Shown: positions 7,760-16,460, counted from the stretch's first letter. The stretch: 64,000 nt of DNA from Janthinobacterium sp. LM6 (GCF_002002885.1 NZ_CP019510.1:3162001-3226000), one strand, 5' to 3'. Numbers and translations: made by a program. The notes: generated from the sequence alone by a model not told the origin.

Positions 7760-9259
7760 CTAGTGCGCCAGCCAGTGTTCCACCATGGCGCGCAGCTGGG
7801 CGGCCGTGAAGGGCTTGGACAGGTAATCGTCCATGCCGGCCGCCGCGCAGCGCTGCCGGTCGTCGTCCGTGACGCCGGCCGTCAGGGCGATGACGGGCAG
7901 GCGCGGCGCGCCGCCGGCCGCTTCGCGGGCGCGCAGGGCCTGGCACGCCTGGTAGCCGTCCATGACGGGCATCATGCAATCCATCAGGACCAGGTCGTAC
8001 TGCTGTTCGGCCAGCGCCTGCAGGCCCAGCGCGCCGTTCTCCGCCGTGTCGATGGCGTAGCCGCAGGTGCCCAGCTGCAGGCACACCAGCTGGCGGTTCA
8101 GCGCCGTATCTTCGACCAGCAGGATGCGCGCGCCCTGCGCCGATGCGGATGCAGGCGCATCGGCGGATGGCGGCGCTATCTGCGGCTGCGGCGGCTCGGC
8201 GGCATGCGCCGTTGCCGCGCACTCCTGCAGCGCCAGCAGCGTGGCCGCGTCGCGCTCCTGGCGCCGCAGCAGGGCCAGGATCAGCGCGACGGCCGCGGCC
8301 AGCACGAGCAGGCTGACGACGGCCGCGCCGCCCATGGTGAGCAGCATGCGCCGCCAGCCCGCCAGGTAGACGTCGTCCGTCACGGTCACGTTGATGGCCA
8401 GCGGATAGTCGCGCACCAGCCGTATGGCGGCCAGGCGGTCGACCGCGCGCCCCTGGTCGGCCGCGCGCGGCGAGTCCACCTGCAGCACGCCATCGCTCTT
8501 GCCCTGTTCCAGCAGACGGTAGGTGCTGCCCGTCAGGTTGCGCTTGCCCATCATGGCGGGTACGGCCGGCCAGCGGGCCAGCAGCGTGTAGTCGCTGCGG
8601 TACAGGGAAAAGGCCGTGTGTTCGCCGATGCTGGTGTTCTGGAAGAATTTGCTGAAGAAGTCGCACGACAGGCCCACCAGCACTACGCCCAGGAAGCGGC
8701 CGTCCGTGCCGCTGATGCGCCGGCTGATATAGAAGGTCCAGGCGCCATTGCCCTTGTTTTGCACGGGCGCGCTGACATGCATGCCGCCGTCCGGGTGGCG
8801 CCGGTGATACTCGAAGTAATCGCGCTCGTCGAGGCGGATGGGCGGCGCGGGAAAGGCGCGGCTGAAGGCCAGCACGCTGGCATCGCCGCCGACGATGGAC
8901 ACCACGTCCACTTGCGGCACGCCGCCGATCTTGTGCAGCAGCATCTGGTGCGTGGCCCGGGTGCCGACGGCGGCGGCCAGCGCTTGCGCGTCCGCGGGGG
9001 CGGCGGCATCGATTTCGCCGCTGACGCCGTCGAGCACCAGCCTGGCCGCCGTCATGCTCTGCGCCGTGTTTTCCGCCAGCAGCAGCGACAGGTTGGACAG
9101 GTCCTGTTTCCAGTCATCGACGGCTTCGCGGTGCAGCAGCACGCCGGAGACGACGATGCGCAGCGCCAGCAGGCCCACCAGCACCAGGCCCACGACGGCC
9201 GCCGTGGTGCGCGGCCGATAGCGGTGCACCAGGCGCAGGGCGGCCTGGCGCGCGTTCAT
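7760..9259 (-). CDS. Membrane Cache-sensor protein with cytoplasmic receiver domain, no kinase
   Basis: A 499-aa protein with a sensor-kinase front end but no kinase. TM helix about 19-42, periplasmic Cache-type domain (about 45-300, with DYFEYHRRHPDGGMHVS and YISRRISGTDGRFLGVV motifs), TM helix about 306-332, then a roughly 45-residue Pro/Ala-rich linker. A complete receiver domain (about 377-497) follows, with E383/D384, phospho-acceptor D427 in VLMDCMMPVMDG, T460 and K482. There is no HisKA, HATPase or output domain between TM2 and REC. Its ATG overlaps the stop of the Hpt gene (ATGA), so the two are translationally coupled. Likely a membrane-held phosphate acceptor or sink for the adjacent Hpt domains. 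It could be a hybrid kinase that lost its core, but all receiver residues are kept. Confidence 0.85.
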   Translation of the reverse strand: MNARQAALRLVHRYRPRTTAAVVGLVLVGLLALRIVVSGVLLHREAVDDWKQDLSNLSLLLAENTAQSMTAARLVLDGVSGEIDAAAPADAQALAAAVGTRATHQMLLHKIGGVPQVDVVSIVGGDASVLAFSRAFPAPPIRLDERDYFEYHRRHPDGGMHVSAPVQNKGNGAWTFYISRRISGTDGRFLGVVLVGLSCDFFSKFFQNTSIGEHTAFSLYRSDYTLLARWPAVPAMMGKRNLTGSTYRLLEQGKSDGVLQVDSPRAADQGRAVDRLAAIRLVRDYPLAINVTVTDDVYLAGWRRMLLTMGGAAVVSLLVLAAAVALILALLRRQERDAATLLALQECAATAHAAEPPQPQIAPPSADAPASASAQGARILLVEDTALNRQLVCLQLGTCGYAIDTAENGALGLQALAEQQYDLVLMDCMMPVMDGYQACQALRAREAAGGAPRLPVIALTAGVTDDDRQRCAAAGMDDYLSKPFTAAQLRAMVEHWLAH

Positions 9260-9618
9260 GCCTGCGCGCCCGTGTAGTCGAGCATGCTGCGGCGTACCTC
9301 CTGCTCCACTGCGCCGACCAGCGCCGCCGTCTCATCGAGCCAGCCCGCTGCCGCCACGCCCTGGCGGCGCACCAGCTGCTCGAGTTCCGCCAGGCGCGCC
9401 ACCAGGGCGCTGGCGCCCAGCAGGGCGACGGTGCCGCGCAAGGTATGGCAGCTGTGCACGATGGCTTGCGCCGCACCGCCGCGCACGGCCTGCTCGACGC
9501 GGGCAAACATGGCCGGCGCCGTATCGAGGTAAGTCTGCGACAGCGCGCGGAACATCTCCAGGTCGCGGCCGGTGGCCTGGAACAGCACGGCAGGATCGAT
9601 GTGGCGATAGGCTGGCAT
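9256..9618 (-). CDS. Free-standing Hpt phosphotransfer protein
   Basis: Cytoplasmic histidine phosphotransfer protein of 120 aa, almost entirely one Hpt four-helix domain. The active site reads CHTLRGTVALLGA with H58 as phospho-histidine. The hydrophobic helix pattern before it (DLEMFRALSQTYLD) and the LVARLAELEQLVR helix after it match the Hpt fold. The start was chosen at MPAYRHID because GGAG lies 6 nt upstream; the longer open frame adds a low-complexity extension with no ribosome site. Its gene lies 34 nt after the HTH-receiver gene and overlaps the Cache-receiver start by 4 nt. This suggests a shuttle between the hybrid kinase and the two neighbouring receiver proteins. Confidence 0.85.
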   Translation of the reverse strand: MPAYRHIDPAVLFQATGRDLEMFRALSQTYLDTAPAMFARVEQAVRGGAAQAIVHSCHTLRGTVALLGASALVARLAELEQLVRRQGVAAAGWLDETAALVGAVEQEVRRSMLDYTGAQA

Positions 9619-9652
9619 GGCGGCTCCGTGGCGGGGGAAAGGCGGTGGCCGG

Positions 9653-10279
9653 CTAGGCGGCCAGGCTGTTGCGCCGCGCATGGCCGGCGCAGCAGGCGCG
9701 CAGATAGCCGCGCAGCTCGTCGTAATTGACGGGCTTGGCAAAAAATACCACGCCGGGCGGCACGCCGCCCCGTTCTTCCAGTTCCTCCGGCGTCAGGCTC
9801 GACAGCATGGCGATGTGCATGTCCGCCAGCAGCGGGTCGGCCAGGATGGTGCGGATCACCTCGTAGCCGTCGATGCCTTCCATGATGATGTCGGCCAGCA
9901 GGATGTCGGGCTGGTCGCGGGCGATTTCCATCAGCGCCTGGTAGCCGTTTTCGCAAAAGCGCAAGTCCGCCTGCAAGCCCCAGGAACCGATCTGCTTTTC
10001 ATACAGCGCGCGTTCGATCGGGTTGTCTTCGATGACGAGGATGGACGGCGGGCGGCCCGACGGGGCGGGGCGGTTGGCGCGTGCGGCGCGCTGGTCCTGG
10101 CCCGGCTGGCCGGGATTGCCCTTGTAGGCTTCGACGGCCGCGAGGGGAATGCGCCGGTGGCCGCCCTTGGTTTTCCAGGCTTCGATCACGCCGGCCTCGA
10201 CCAGTTGCTGCACCGATGTGACCGAGATGCCGAGGATTTCGGCGGCCTTTTGGGTAGTGCAAACGTCTGCAGTGTGCAT
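9653..10279 (-). CDS. Excisionase-type HTH fused to a C-terminal receiver domain
   Basis: A 208-aa regulator with reversed domain order. Residues about 6-53 form a MerR/excisionase-like winged helix-turn-helix (TTQKAAEILGISVTSVQQLV, then TKGGHRRIPLAAVEAY, the GGHRR wing typical of this group). A polar Pro/Gln linker (about 54-76) follows, then a receiver domain (about 79-195) with E84/D85, phospho-acceptor D130 in ILLADIIMEGIDG, S160/S161 and K182. Most response regulators have the receiver first, so this is an unusual arrangement, though HTH-REC proteins of this type may exist elsewhere. It heads the HTH-REC / Hpt / Cache-REC run and is the only DNA-binding protein of the block, hence the probable transcriptional output. 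Confidence 0.85.
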   Translation of the reverse strand: MHTADVCTTQKAAEILGISVTSVQQLVEAGVIEAWKTKGGHRRIPLAAVEAYKGNPGQPGQDQRAARANRPAPSGRPPSILVIEDNPIERALYEKQIGSWGLQADLRFCENGYQALMEIARDQPDILLADIIMEGIDGYEVIRTILADPLLADMHIAMLSSLTPEELEERGGVPPGVVFFAKPVNYDELRGYLRACCAGHARRNSLAA

Positions 10280-10420
10280 GATGGGCTGTATGGTTACGGA
10301 TGAAGTTGAAGAGGATGATACGCAATCGCGCTCAAAAAATCAATTTCAACGAATTAGATAAATTCACTAAAAACCTGGCTGGTTCAGGGCCGGGCTGGCG
10401 CGCCAGGTCGATGCGCGCAC
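10280..10420 (-). promoter_or_regulatory. AT-rich promoter region of the HTH-receiver operon
   Basis: A 141-nt spacer between two same-strand genes, clearly richer in A/T (10310-10375) than the surrounding coding DNA. This suggests that the HTH-receiver/Hpt/Cache-receiver genes have their own promoter rather than depending on the upstream chemoreceptor gene. No specific operator was recognised. Confidence 0.4.
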
Positions 10421-11065
10421 TCATGGCCGGCTGCCTGCGCCGCTGCGCTCCTCGGCCAGCACCGCGCCCGTTTGCAGCGCCGTGACGGCTTGCGACAGCG
10501 CGTCGAGCGCCATCAGCAGTTCCGCATGCAGGCGGCGCAGCGCGCCGATATCGTTGGAAAAGCCCGCATGCACGGCCTGGCGCGCCAGCGCCTGCAAGGG
10601 GAGCAGGCCCATGGCCTGGCTGCCGTCGAGAATTTCCTGCGCCAGCACGCGTGCCGGCGCGGCCCGCTCGCAGCGCAGCGCATGGGCGATGCCGGCGAGG
10701 CGGTCGCGCGTCTCGGCCACGAACAGGGCCAGAATCTCGCCCTGCAGGCGCCGGTCGTAGCCGAACATGGCGTCCAGGCGGGCCAGTTCGAATGGCGGCG
10801 CGCCCGGCGCCCTGGGCGCTTGCGGCGGCGGTGCGCTGTCAGTCCCCCGGGCCGGCGGGGCCGCTTTGCGCATCTGCAGCAGTTGATGCAGGTCGGACGG
10901 CGTGCTGCCGCCGGCGGCTGGCGCGCGGCCGGCCTGGCGCCAGCGGGTGCGGCGCCAGAGCAGGGCGGCCAGCAGCAACAGCAGGCCTGCCAGCGCCAGC
11001 GCCGGGCGCATCAGCGACAGGTCTTCGCAGCGCAGGAAGGGATGGATGGAGAGGAAGGCGTTCAT
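10421..11065 (-). CDS. Membrane-anchored Hpt-like protein lacking the phospho-histidine
   Basis: A 214-aa protein with one N-terminal transmembrane helix (about 19-37) followed by Arg residues, a Pro/Ala-rich linker (about 45-90) and a helical domain (about 92-200). That domain resembles Hpt domains: FELARLDAMFGYDRRLQGEI, then FVAETRDRLAGIAHAL. Where Hpt proteins have the H-x-L-K-G motif, this one reads AQEILDGSQAMG, so Q143 occupies the histidine position and phosphotransfer is not expected. The start was set at MNAFLSIH, with GGAG 8 nt upstream and a membrane helix right after; the longer frame runs back into the chemoreceptor gene. It lies 49 nt after the chemoreceptor stop. It may be a scaffold or decoy rather than a phosphotransferase. 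The Hpt call is moderate. Confidence 0.65.
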   Translation of the reverse strand: MNAFLSIHPFLRCEDLSLMRPALALAGLLLLLAALLWRRTRWRQAGRAPAAGGSTPSDLHQLLQMRKAAPPARGTDSAPPPQAPRAPGAPPFELARLDAMFGYDRRLQGEILALFVAETRDRLAGIAHALRCERAAPARVLAQEILDGSQAMGLLPLQALARQAVHAGFSNDIGALRRLHAELLMALDALSQAVTALQTGAVLAEERSGAGSRP

Positions 11066-11114
11066 GGCGGTGCTCCAGTGCTGACTATGCGCGTGATCCT
11101 GCGTGAGGGCGGAC

Positions 11115-12794
11115 CTAGAATACTTCCCAGTCGCCGGCATCGGCGGCGGCCGGCGCCGTGTTCCTGGCCTGGCCTGCTGGGCGCGTGGCGACCAGCCTGA
11201 GCGTGGCCTTGTGCTGTGCCGGCCGCCGGGCGGCAGGCGCGCGGGGCGCGGCGGCGGCTTGCCCTTGCGCCAGTTTGAAGGTGCCCACCACGCCGGCCAG
11301 GTTGGCCGCCTGCTCCTGCAGCGATTGCGATGCCGCCGCCGCTTCTTCGACCAGGGCCGCATTCTGCTGCGTGACTTCATCCATCTGCGTGATGGCGCGG
11401 TTGATTTCCTCGATGCCCGTGCTTTGCTCCACGCTGGCGGCCGAGATTTCGCTGACGATGTCGGTGACGCCGCGTACCGTGTCGACCACTTCCGTCATGG
11501 TCGCGCCGGCCTGCTGGACCAGCTTGCCGCCTTGTTGCACCTGTTGCACGGAGTCGCCGATGAGTGTCTTGATTTCCTTGGCAGCGGCCGCCGAACGGTG
11601 CGCCAGGTTGCGCACTTCGGTCGCCACGACGGCGAAGCCGCGTCCCTGTTCGCCGGCGCGCGCCGCTTCCACTGCCGCATTCAGGGCCAGGATATTGGTC
11701 TGGAAGGCGATGCCGTCGATGACGCCGATGATGTCGGCGATCTTGGCGGACGAGCTGTCGATCGCTTGCATCGTGCGTATCACGTCGCCCATCACTTGCC
11801 CGCCCCGCTGCGCCTGGTCCGAGGCGGCGACGGCCATTTGCCGGGCCTGGCGGGCGTTGTCCGCATTCTGCCGCACGGTGGCCGTCAGTTCTTCCATGGC
11901 CGAGGCGGTTTCTTCCAGCGAGCCGGCCTGCTGCTCCGTGCGCGCCGACAGGTCCAGGTTGCCCGCCGCAATCTCGCTTGACGCCGTGCTGATGGTGTCC
12001 GTGCCGGCACGCACTTCGGCCACGATGCGCACCAGGCTGTCGCTCATCTCCGCCAGGGCTGTCATCAGCTGGCCCACCTCGTCGTGCGAGGCGGCGGGGA
12101 CCTGCACGCTGAGGTCGCCGCTTGCGATGGTGCGGGCCACGCCGATGGCATCGGCCAGCGAGGCGGCGATGCGCCGCGCCAGCAGCAGGCCCATGCCGGC
12201 CACCAGGGCCGTCACGGCCAGGGCCAGGCCGCTGGAAATCCAGCGCGCGCTGACCGCGGCCGCGGCGCCGTCGGCAGCCCCCTTGGCGGCCAGGGTTTCG
12301 TTGTAGCGGTGATGGGCGGCGAGGGCGTCGACCAGTTCCTTGATCAGGGGCTGGCTTTCCATCAGCAAGTCGCGTGCGGCGTCGGGTTCGCCCGCCTTCG
12401 ACAGCGCCAGCACCTTGTCGCGCACGGCGTCGTAGCGCAGCAGCATGGCACGGTCCGCGGCCAGCAGCGCCTTGTCTTGCTCGTCCGAAATGTTTTCCTT
12501 TTCATACTGGTCGAGCGCCTTGCCGACCGCCGCGCGCGCCTCGTTGATGCCCGCTTCCAGCTTGTCGCGCCTGGCGGCGTCCTTGCTGGCCATGTGCTGC
12601 CAGACGGCCGTGCGCATCTGCGCGAACGGCACGAACGCCTGGTTCAGGGTCAGCAGGCTGGGAACGGTGTTGACGGTGGCATAGCTGGCCGCCGTGTACA
12701 CGCGGTCCATCTGGTAGATGCCAAAGCCCGCCAGGGCGGCCAGCCCCAGGACGACGGAGAGGATCAGGGCATACAGCCGTTTAGCGATGGTCAT
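11115..12794 (-). CDS. Methyl-accepting chemotaxis protein with xWxxF-type C-terminal tail
   Basis: Chemoreceptor of 559 aa. TM helices at about 7-27 and 186-206 flank a helical periplasmic ligand domain of the four-helix-bundle type (about 28-185). HAMP (about 207-260) and the long coiled-coil signalling domain follow. The highly conserved hairpin tip reads [20 protein letters not shown] (about 353-372). A linker rich in Ala/Pro/Arg (about 510-550) ends in DWEVF, which fits the xWxxF pentapeptide that tethers CheR/CheB to high-abundance receptors. That implies it is methylated and adapts. Ligand unknown. It is the first of six minus-strand signalling genes. No cheA/cheW genes are in the window. 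Confidence 0.93.
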   Translation of the reverse strand: MTIAKRLYALILSVVLGLAALAGFGIYQMDRVYTAASYATVNTVPSLLTLNQAFVPFAQMRTAVWQHMASKDAARRDKLEAGINEARAAVGKALDQYEKENISDEQDKALLAADRAMLLRYDAVRDKVLALSKAGEPDAARDLLMESQPLIKELVDALAAHHRYNETLAAKGAADGAAAAVSARWISSGLALAVTALVAGMGLLLARRIAASLADAIGVARTIASGDLSVQVPAASHDEVGQLMTALAEMSDSLVRIVAEVRAGTDTISTASSEIAAGNLDLSARTEQQAGSLEETASAMEELTATVRQNADNARQARQMAVAASDQAQRGGQVMGDVIRTMQAIDSSSAKIADIIGVIDGIAFQTNILALNAAVEAARAGEQGRGFAVVATEVRNLAHRSAAAAKEIKTLIGDSVQQVQQGGKLVQQAGATMTEVVDTVRGVTDIVSEISAASVEQSTGIEEINRAITQMDEVTQQNAALVEEAAAASQSLQEQAANLAGVVGTFKLAQGQAAAAPRAPAARRPAQHKATLRLVATRPAGQARNTAPAAADAGDWEVF

Positions 12795-13107
12795 GATGGG
12801 CGCCGCTCCAAGGAAAGTTGAAATTCATGAAGAATGCTTGTTCGGGTTGGTTTTTTTATTTTACGACATAAATTTGTTTTATTCGAGAAATTTGTTGTTT
12901 ATTTATTTTAATTGATGTTTTTCATCAAAATCGCATCGCGGAAGCTGAGTAAACTGGCATGCCGTGTATAAAAAGCCACACGGCAGGCAGCGGGCGTTCT
13001 GGCGTGTGGCACGCTTTGCCATTTAGTGAAAAAATGCAATGTCCTTGATTGCCATCAAATACGGTGCGCAGGCGCGTGCCGCCGACTGACTCTTGTAAAG
13101 GAGCATC
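12795..13107. promoter_or_regulatory. Divergent intergenic region between chemoreceptor and PQQ dehydrogenase
   Basis: 313 nt between divergent genes. The section 12845-12935 is strongly AT-rich (runs of T and TTTATTTATTTTAATT) and contains AAATTTGTT twice; it should hold the promoter of the chemoreceptor gene. The part nearer the dehydrogenase has ordinary GC content. No coding potential or recognised operator was seen. Confidence 0.5.
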
Positions 13108-15558
13108 ATGACTGCCTCTGCCCGGCCTGGACCCTTGCTTGTCATCACCGCAGTCATCTTCATCTTGCTGGGCCTGGCGCTCGTTGGCGGCGGCGCCTGG
13201 CTCGTCAGCCTCGGCGGTTCCTGGTATTACGTCGTGGCCGGCATCGGCATGCTCATCGCGGGCGCCCTCGTGTGGAAGGGGCGGCGCAGCGCCCAGCCTT
13301 TCCTGGCGCTGCTGCTGTTCGGCACCCTGATCTGGTCCGTGATCGAAGTGAAGTTCGACTGGTGGCAATTGCTGCCGCGCCTCGATATCTGGTTCGCCGC
13401 CGCCGTCTGGCTGCTGCTGCCGTTCATCGACCGCCGCCTCGATCCGCCCTTGACGGCCGGGACGAAACCGCGCGACGCCGGCAAGAGCGCCCTGACGGCG
13501 GCCGTGGTGGTGACGGCCGCCGTGGGCGTGTTCTCGCTGTTCCAGGACTATTACACCTTGCACGGCGAAGTGCCGGCCGAGAACATGGCGGCCACGCCGC
13601 AAGGCGATTTCGCGCCCGGCGTGGCGCCCAACGACTGGGCCGCGTATGGCCGCTCCGGCTATGGCGACCGCTATGCGCCGGCCGCGCAGATCACGCCGGC
13701 CAACGCGGCGCAGCTGAAACAGGCGTGGGTCTACAACACGGGCGACTTCAAGGGGCCGAACGACCCGGGCGAGATCGCCAACGAAGTCACGCCGCTGAAG
13801 GTCAACGGCATGCTGTACCTGTGCACGCCGCATAACATCGTCATCGCGCTGGACCCGGACACGGGCAAGGAGATATGGCGCCACGATCCGAAGATCAACC
13901 GCGACGCGTCGAGCTACCAGCACATGATCTGCCGCGGCGTCGCTTACTGGGACGTCAACGCGGGCCGCGCCAAGGACAGTCCGGCGCCGGAAGCGGCCGG
14001 CATGGAATGCCCGCGCCGTATCTTCGCGCCCACCATGGACGCCACCTTGATCGCCGTCAATGCCGATACGGGCGAAGCGTGCAAGAGCTTTGGCGAAAAT
14101 GGCGTCATCGGCCTGTACCACGGCATGGGCATGAAGAAACGGGGCTTTTTGATGCCGACGTCGCCGCCGGCCGTGGCGCAAAACGTGGTGGTGATGGCCG
14201 CCAGCGTGACCGACAATTTTTCCACGGAAGAGCCGTCTGGCGTGATCCGCGGCTACGACCCCGTCACCGGCAAGCTGATGTGGAACTGGGATGCCTCGAA
14301 CCCCGACGACACGGCGCCGATTGCCGAGGGGAAAACCTACACGAACAATTCGCCGAATTCCTGGGGCGTGTCCAGCGTGGATGAAAAGCTGGGCATGGTC
14401 TATATTCCGATGGGCAACGAAACGCCCGATACGTGGGGCGGCAACCGCAACCCCCATGGCGAGAAATTCAATAGTGCCATCGTCGCGCTGGACCTGGCGA
14501 CGGGCAAGGTGCGCTGGGTGTACCAGACCGTGCACCACGACATCTGGGACATGGATATCGGCGGCCAGCCCACGCTGGTCGACATCGACACGCCGAAAGG
14601 CAAGGTCCCGTCCGTGGTGGCGACCACCAAGCGGGGCGACATCTACGTGATCGACCGGCGCGACGGCAGCCTGGTCGTGCCGGCGCCGGAAAAACCCGTG
14701 CCGACGGCCAACGCCGCCCCCGGCGATCGCTTGTCGCCCACGCAGCCGTTCTCGGCCCTCACTTTCTTGCCCGAGAAAAACATCAGCGAAACGGATATGT
14801 GGGGCACGACGCCGTTCGACCAGCTGGCGTGCCGCATCATTTTCCGCCAGCACCGCTATGAAGGGCCGTTCACGCCGCAAACGGTGGCCGAAGGCAAGAT
14901 CAAGGGCGCCATCATTTCGCCCGGTCCGCTCGGCATCTTCGAGTGGGGCGGGGCGGCCGTCGATCCCGTGCGCCAGTTGCTGCTGGTCAACCCCGACTAC
15001 ATGGGCTTCCTGGAACGCCTGGTGCCGCGCGCGCAAGCCAATGCGCCGGGCGGCACGGGCACGGAAATGGGCTTGCAGCCGCAGACTGGCGTGCCGTTTG
15101 CCGTGGAAATCAAGCCCTTCCTGTCGCCGCTGGGCTTCCCTTGCCAGGCGCCACCGTGGGGCTATATCGCCGCCGTCGACTTGCGCACCATGAAAAAAGT
15201 GTGGATGCACAAGAACGGCACCACGCGCGACAGCGCTCCCGTGCCCATCGCCTTGCCGCTGGGCGTACCCAGCCTGGGCGGCATCAGTACCACGGGCGGC
15301 GGCGTGGCGTTTTTGAGCAGCACGCTCGACTACTACATCCGCGGCTACGACGTGCGCAACGGCAAGACCGTATGGAAAGCCCGCCTGCCGGCCGGCGGCC
15401 AGGCCACACCGATGAGTTATGTCTCCGACAAGACGGGCAAGCAATATGTGGTGGTGATGGCCGGCGGCCACGGTTCGCTGGGCACGAAGATGGGCGATAG
15501 CCTGGTGGCGTTTGCCTTGCCGGATGAGGCGGTGAAGGAGGCGGGGAAAGGGAAGTAG
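13108..15558 (+). CDS. gcd: Membrane-bound PQQ-dependent glucose/quinate/shikimate-type dehydrogenase
   Basis: Inner-membrane quinoprotein that oxidises a sugar or cyclic polyol in the periplasm and passes electrons to ubiquinone. Of 816 aa, the first 150 or so form about five helices (from FIFLLGLALVGGGAWLVSL onward). The eight-bladed PQQ propeller domain follows from about 165: WAAYGRSGYGDRYAPAAQIT opens it, and blade motifs recur (LDPDTGKEIWRHD, LATGKVRWVYQ, VRNGKTVWKARLPAGGQATP). HHDIWDMDIGGQPTL is a hallmark of this family. E. coli Gcd is about 800 aa, so the size fits. AAAGGAG lies 5 nt before the ATG. Glucose versus quinate/shikimate cannot be told from sequence by eye. Active enzyme needs PQQ, whose synthesis genes are not here. 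Confidence 0.85.
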   Translation: MTASARPGPLLVITAVIFILLGLALVGGGAWLVSLGGSWYYVVAGIGMLIAGALVWKGRRSAQPFLALLLFGTLIWSVIEVKFDWWQLLPRLDIWFAAAVWLLLPFIDRRLDPPLTAGTKPRDAGKSALTAAVVVTAAVGVFSLFQDYYTLHGEVPAENMAATPQGDFAPGVAPNDWAAYGRSGYGDRYAPAAQITPANAAQLKQAWVYNTGDFKGPNDPGEIANEVTPLKVNGMLYLCTPHNIVIALDPDTGKEIWRHDPKINRDASSYQHMICRGVAYWDVNAGRAKDSPAPEAAGMECPRRIFAPTMDATLIAVNADTGEACKSFGENGVIGLYHGMGMKKRGFLMPTSPPAVAQNVVVMAASVTDNFSTEEPSGVIRGYDPVTGKLMWNWDASNPDDTAPIAEGKTYTNNSPNSWGVSSVDEKLGMVYIPMGNETPDTWGGNRNPHGEKFNSAIVALDLATGKVRWVYQTVHHDIWDMDIGGQPTLVDIDTPKGKVPSVVATTKRGDIYVIDRRDGSLVVPAPEKPVPTANAAPGDRLSPTQPFSALTFLPEKNISETDMWGTTPFDQLACRIIFRQHRYEGPFTPQTVAEGKIKGAIISPGPLGIFEWGGAAVDPVRQLLLVNPDYMGFLERLVPRAQANAPGGTGTEMGLQPQTGVPFAVEIKPFLSPLGFPCQAPPWGYIAAVDLRTMKKVWMHKNGTTRDSAPVPIALPLGVPSLGGISTTGGGVAFLSSTLDYYIRGYDVRNGKTVWKARLPAGGQATPMSYVSDKTGKQYVVVMAGGHGSLGTKMGDSLVAFALPDEAVKEAGKGK

Positions 15559-15572
15559 TTAATACATGTGGT

Positions 15573-15601
15573 GCTGCGGCATTGCTCGGTGACGCCGCAG
15601 C
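15573..15601 (+). terminator. Probable terminator after the PQQ dehydrogenase
   Basis: An 8-bp perfect GC-rich stem (GCTGCGGC / GCCGCAGC) with a 13-nt loop sits 15 nt past the stop codon. A run of six T follows about 14 nt later, so the U-tract is not adjacent and termination may be weak. Confidence 0.45.
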
Positions 15602-15668
15602 CAAATAGAATACGATTTTTTGGGTACGCGATGATTGTAACTATAGTAGTGCCGAGCAAGTTGACAGT

Positions 15669-16280
15669 ATGACGGTTAAACGAGGCTGGTATCGTTTGTG
15701 GGTGATATGCGCATTTTTTTGGATAATATTTGCATTGGTTCGCTGGAACGCCATATATGAGTTCACATATGCGGTAAGTTATTATTTTGATCGTAAAGAT
15801 TTTGCAATTGATGAGGCTAATTCGTTCTGCCCTATTCATATAACTTTACGTCCACAGGAGGAAGAACCTGAAGTCATGCCCGGGCGCAGTCAGTTAGCGG
15901 ACATTCTGATGTGGGAACGCGAGATGGCAACCCAGACAGCTAGTGATAATATCGTTTGCAATCCGCCTATCTTGGCTGGTTATGGCGGTCAAGAGAGATC
16001 TACTGATGAAATCCATCAGTGTCTTCTCAAACGCATCGAGGCAAGGGCGAAAGAAGCTGCAGCGGCAGATGAAAAAAAGAATTTAGAGAAAAAGCAGATT
16101 GCTGTCGAGCTTGAGAAATTACGGGTCAAGCAATGTATTCGTGAGTTTAAGCTTTCCGAGCCTAGTTGGACGGCACTGGCCCTTACATTTTTACCACCGA
16201 CCATAGGTGTGATACTTGTCTTGCTAATGTTGCGAGGTTTGTATGTTGCTTTTCGCTGGGTTTGGCGTGGCTTTCAATAA
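15669..16280 (+). CDS. Orphan two-helix membrane protein with coiled-coil middle
   Basis: Unrecognised 203-aa protein. One hydrophobic helix near the N-terminus (VICAFFWIIFALVRW, about 11-25), a polar middle with four scattered cysteines and a Lys/Glu/Ala-rich coiled-coil (about 125-160, AKEAAAADEKKNLEKKQ), then a C-terminal helix (about 176-197) and a basic end. The topology would place the middle in the periplasm with both ends inside. Codon use is markedly more A/T-rich than in the flanking genes, a sign of later acquisition or low expression. The start codon has no clear ribosome site. Two hairpin repeats lie downstream. No function can be assigned. Confidence 0.6.
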   Translation: MTVKRGWYRLWVICAFFWIIFALVRWNAIYEFTYAVSYYFDRKDFAIDEANSFCPIHITLRPQEEEPEVMPGRSQLADILMWEREMATQTASDNIVCNPPILAGYGGQERSTDEIHQCLLKRIEARAKEAAAADEKKNLEKKQIAVELEKLRVKQCIREFKLSEPSWTALALTFLPPTIGVILVLLMLRGLYVAFRWVWRGFQ

Positions 16281-16369
16281 AACACTGGATAGGAGGTAAT
16301 GCCGTTAAGGTAAGCGAGCAAGAATAAGCGAGCAAAAGCATTGGGCACTTAACCCATACCGCGAAAATG

Positions 16370-16400
16370 CCGGGGTCGGACCCTGAGGGTCCGACCCCGG
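16370..16400. repeat. Palindromic hairpin repeat (GGGGTCGGACCC type)
   Basis: A 14-bp perfect inverted repeat, CCGGGGTCGGACCC with its complement, around the loop TGA. The core GGGGTC-GACCC matches a dispersed palindrome often seen between genes in Massilia/Janthinobacterium-type genomes. A second, slightly different copy lies 60 nt downstream. Confidence 0.8.
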
Positions 16401-16460
16401 AACTTTAAAGGCTTGTACCGTGAACGCTATGGGATGAATGGAACCCACAGGCAAAGAGCC

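Noticed and set aside
12925..15471. 848-aa open frame antisense to the PQQ dehydrogenase
   Set aside because: Arg/His-rich low-complexity composition and no ribosome site; the plus-strand gene is unambiguous.
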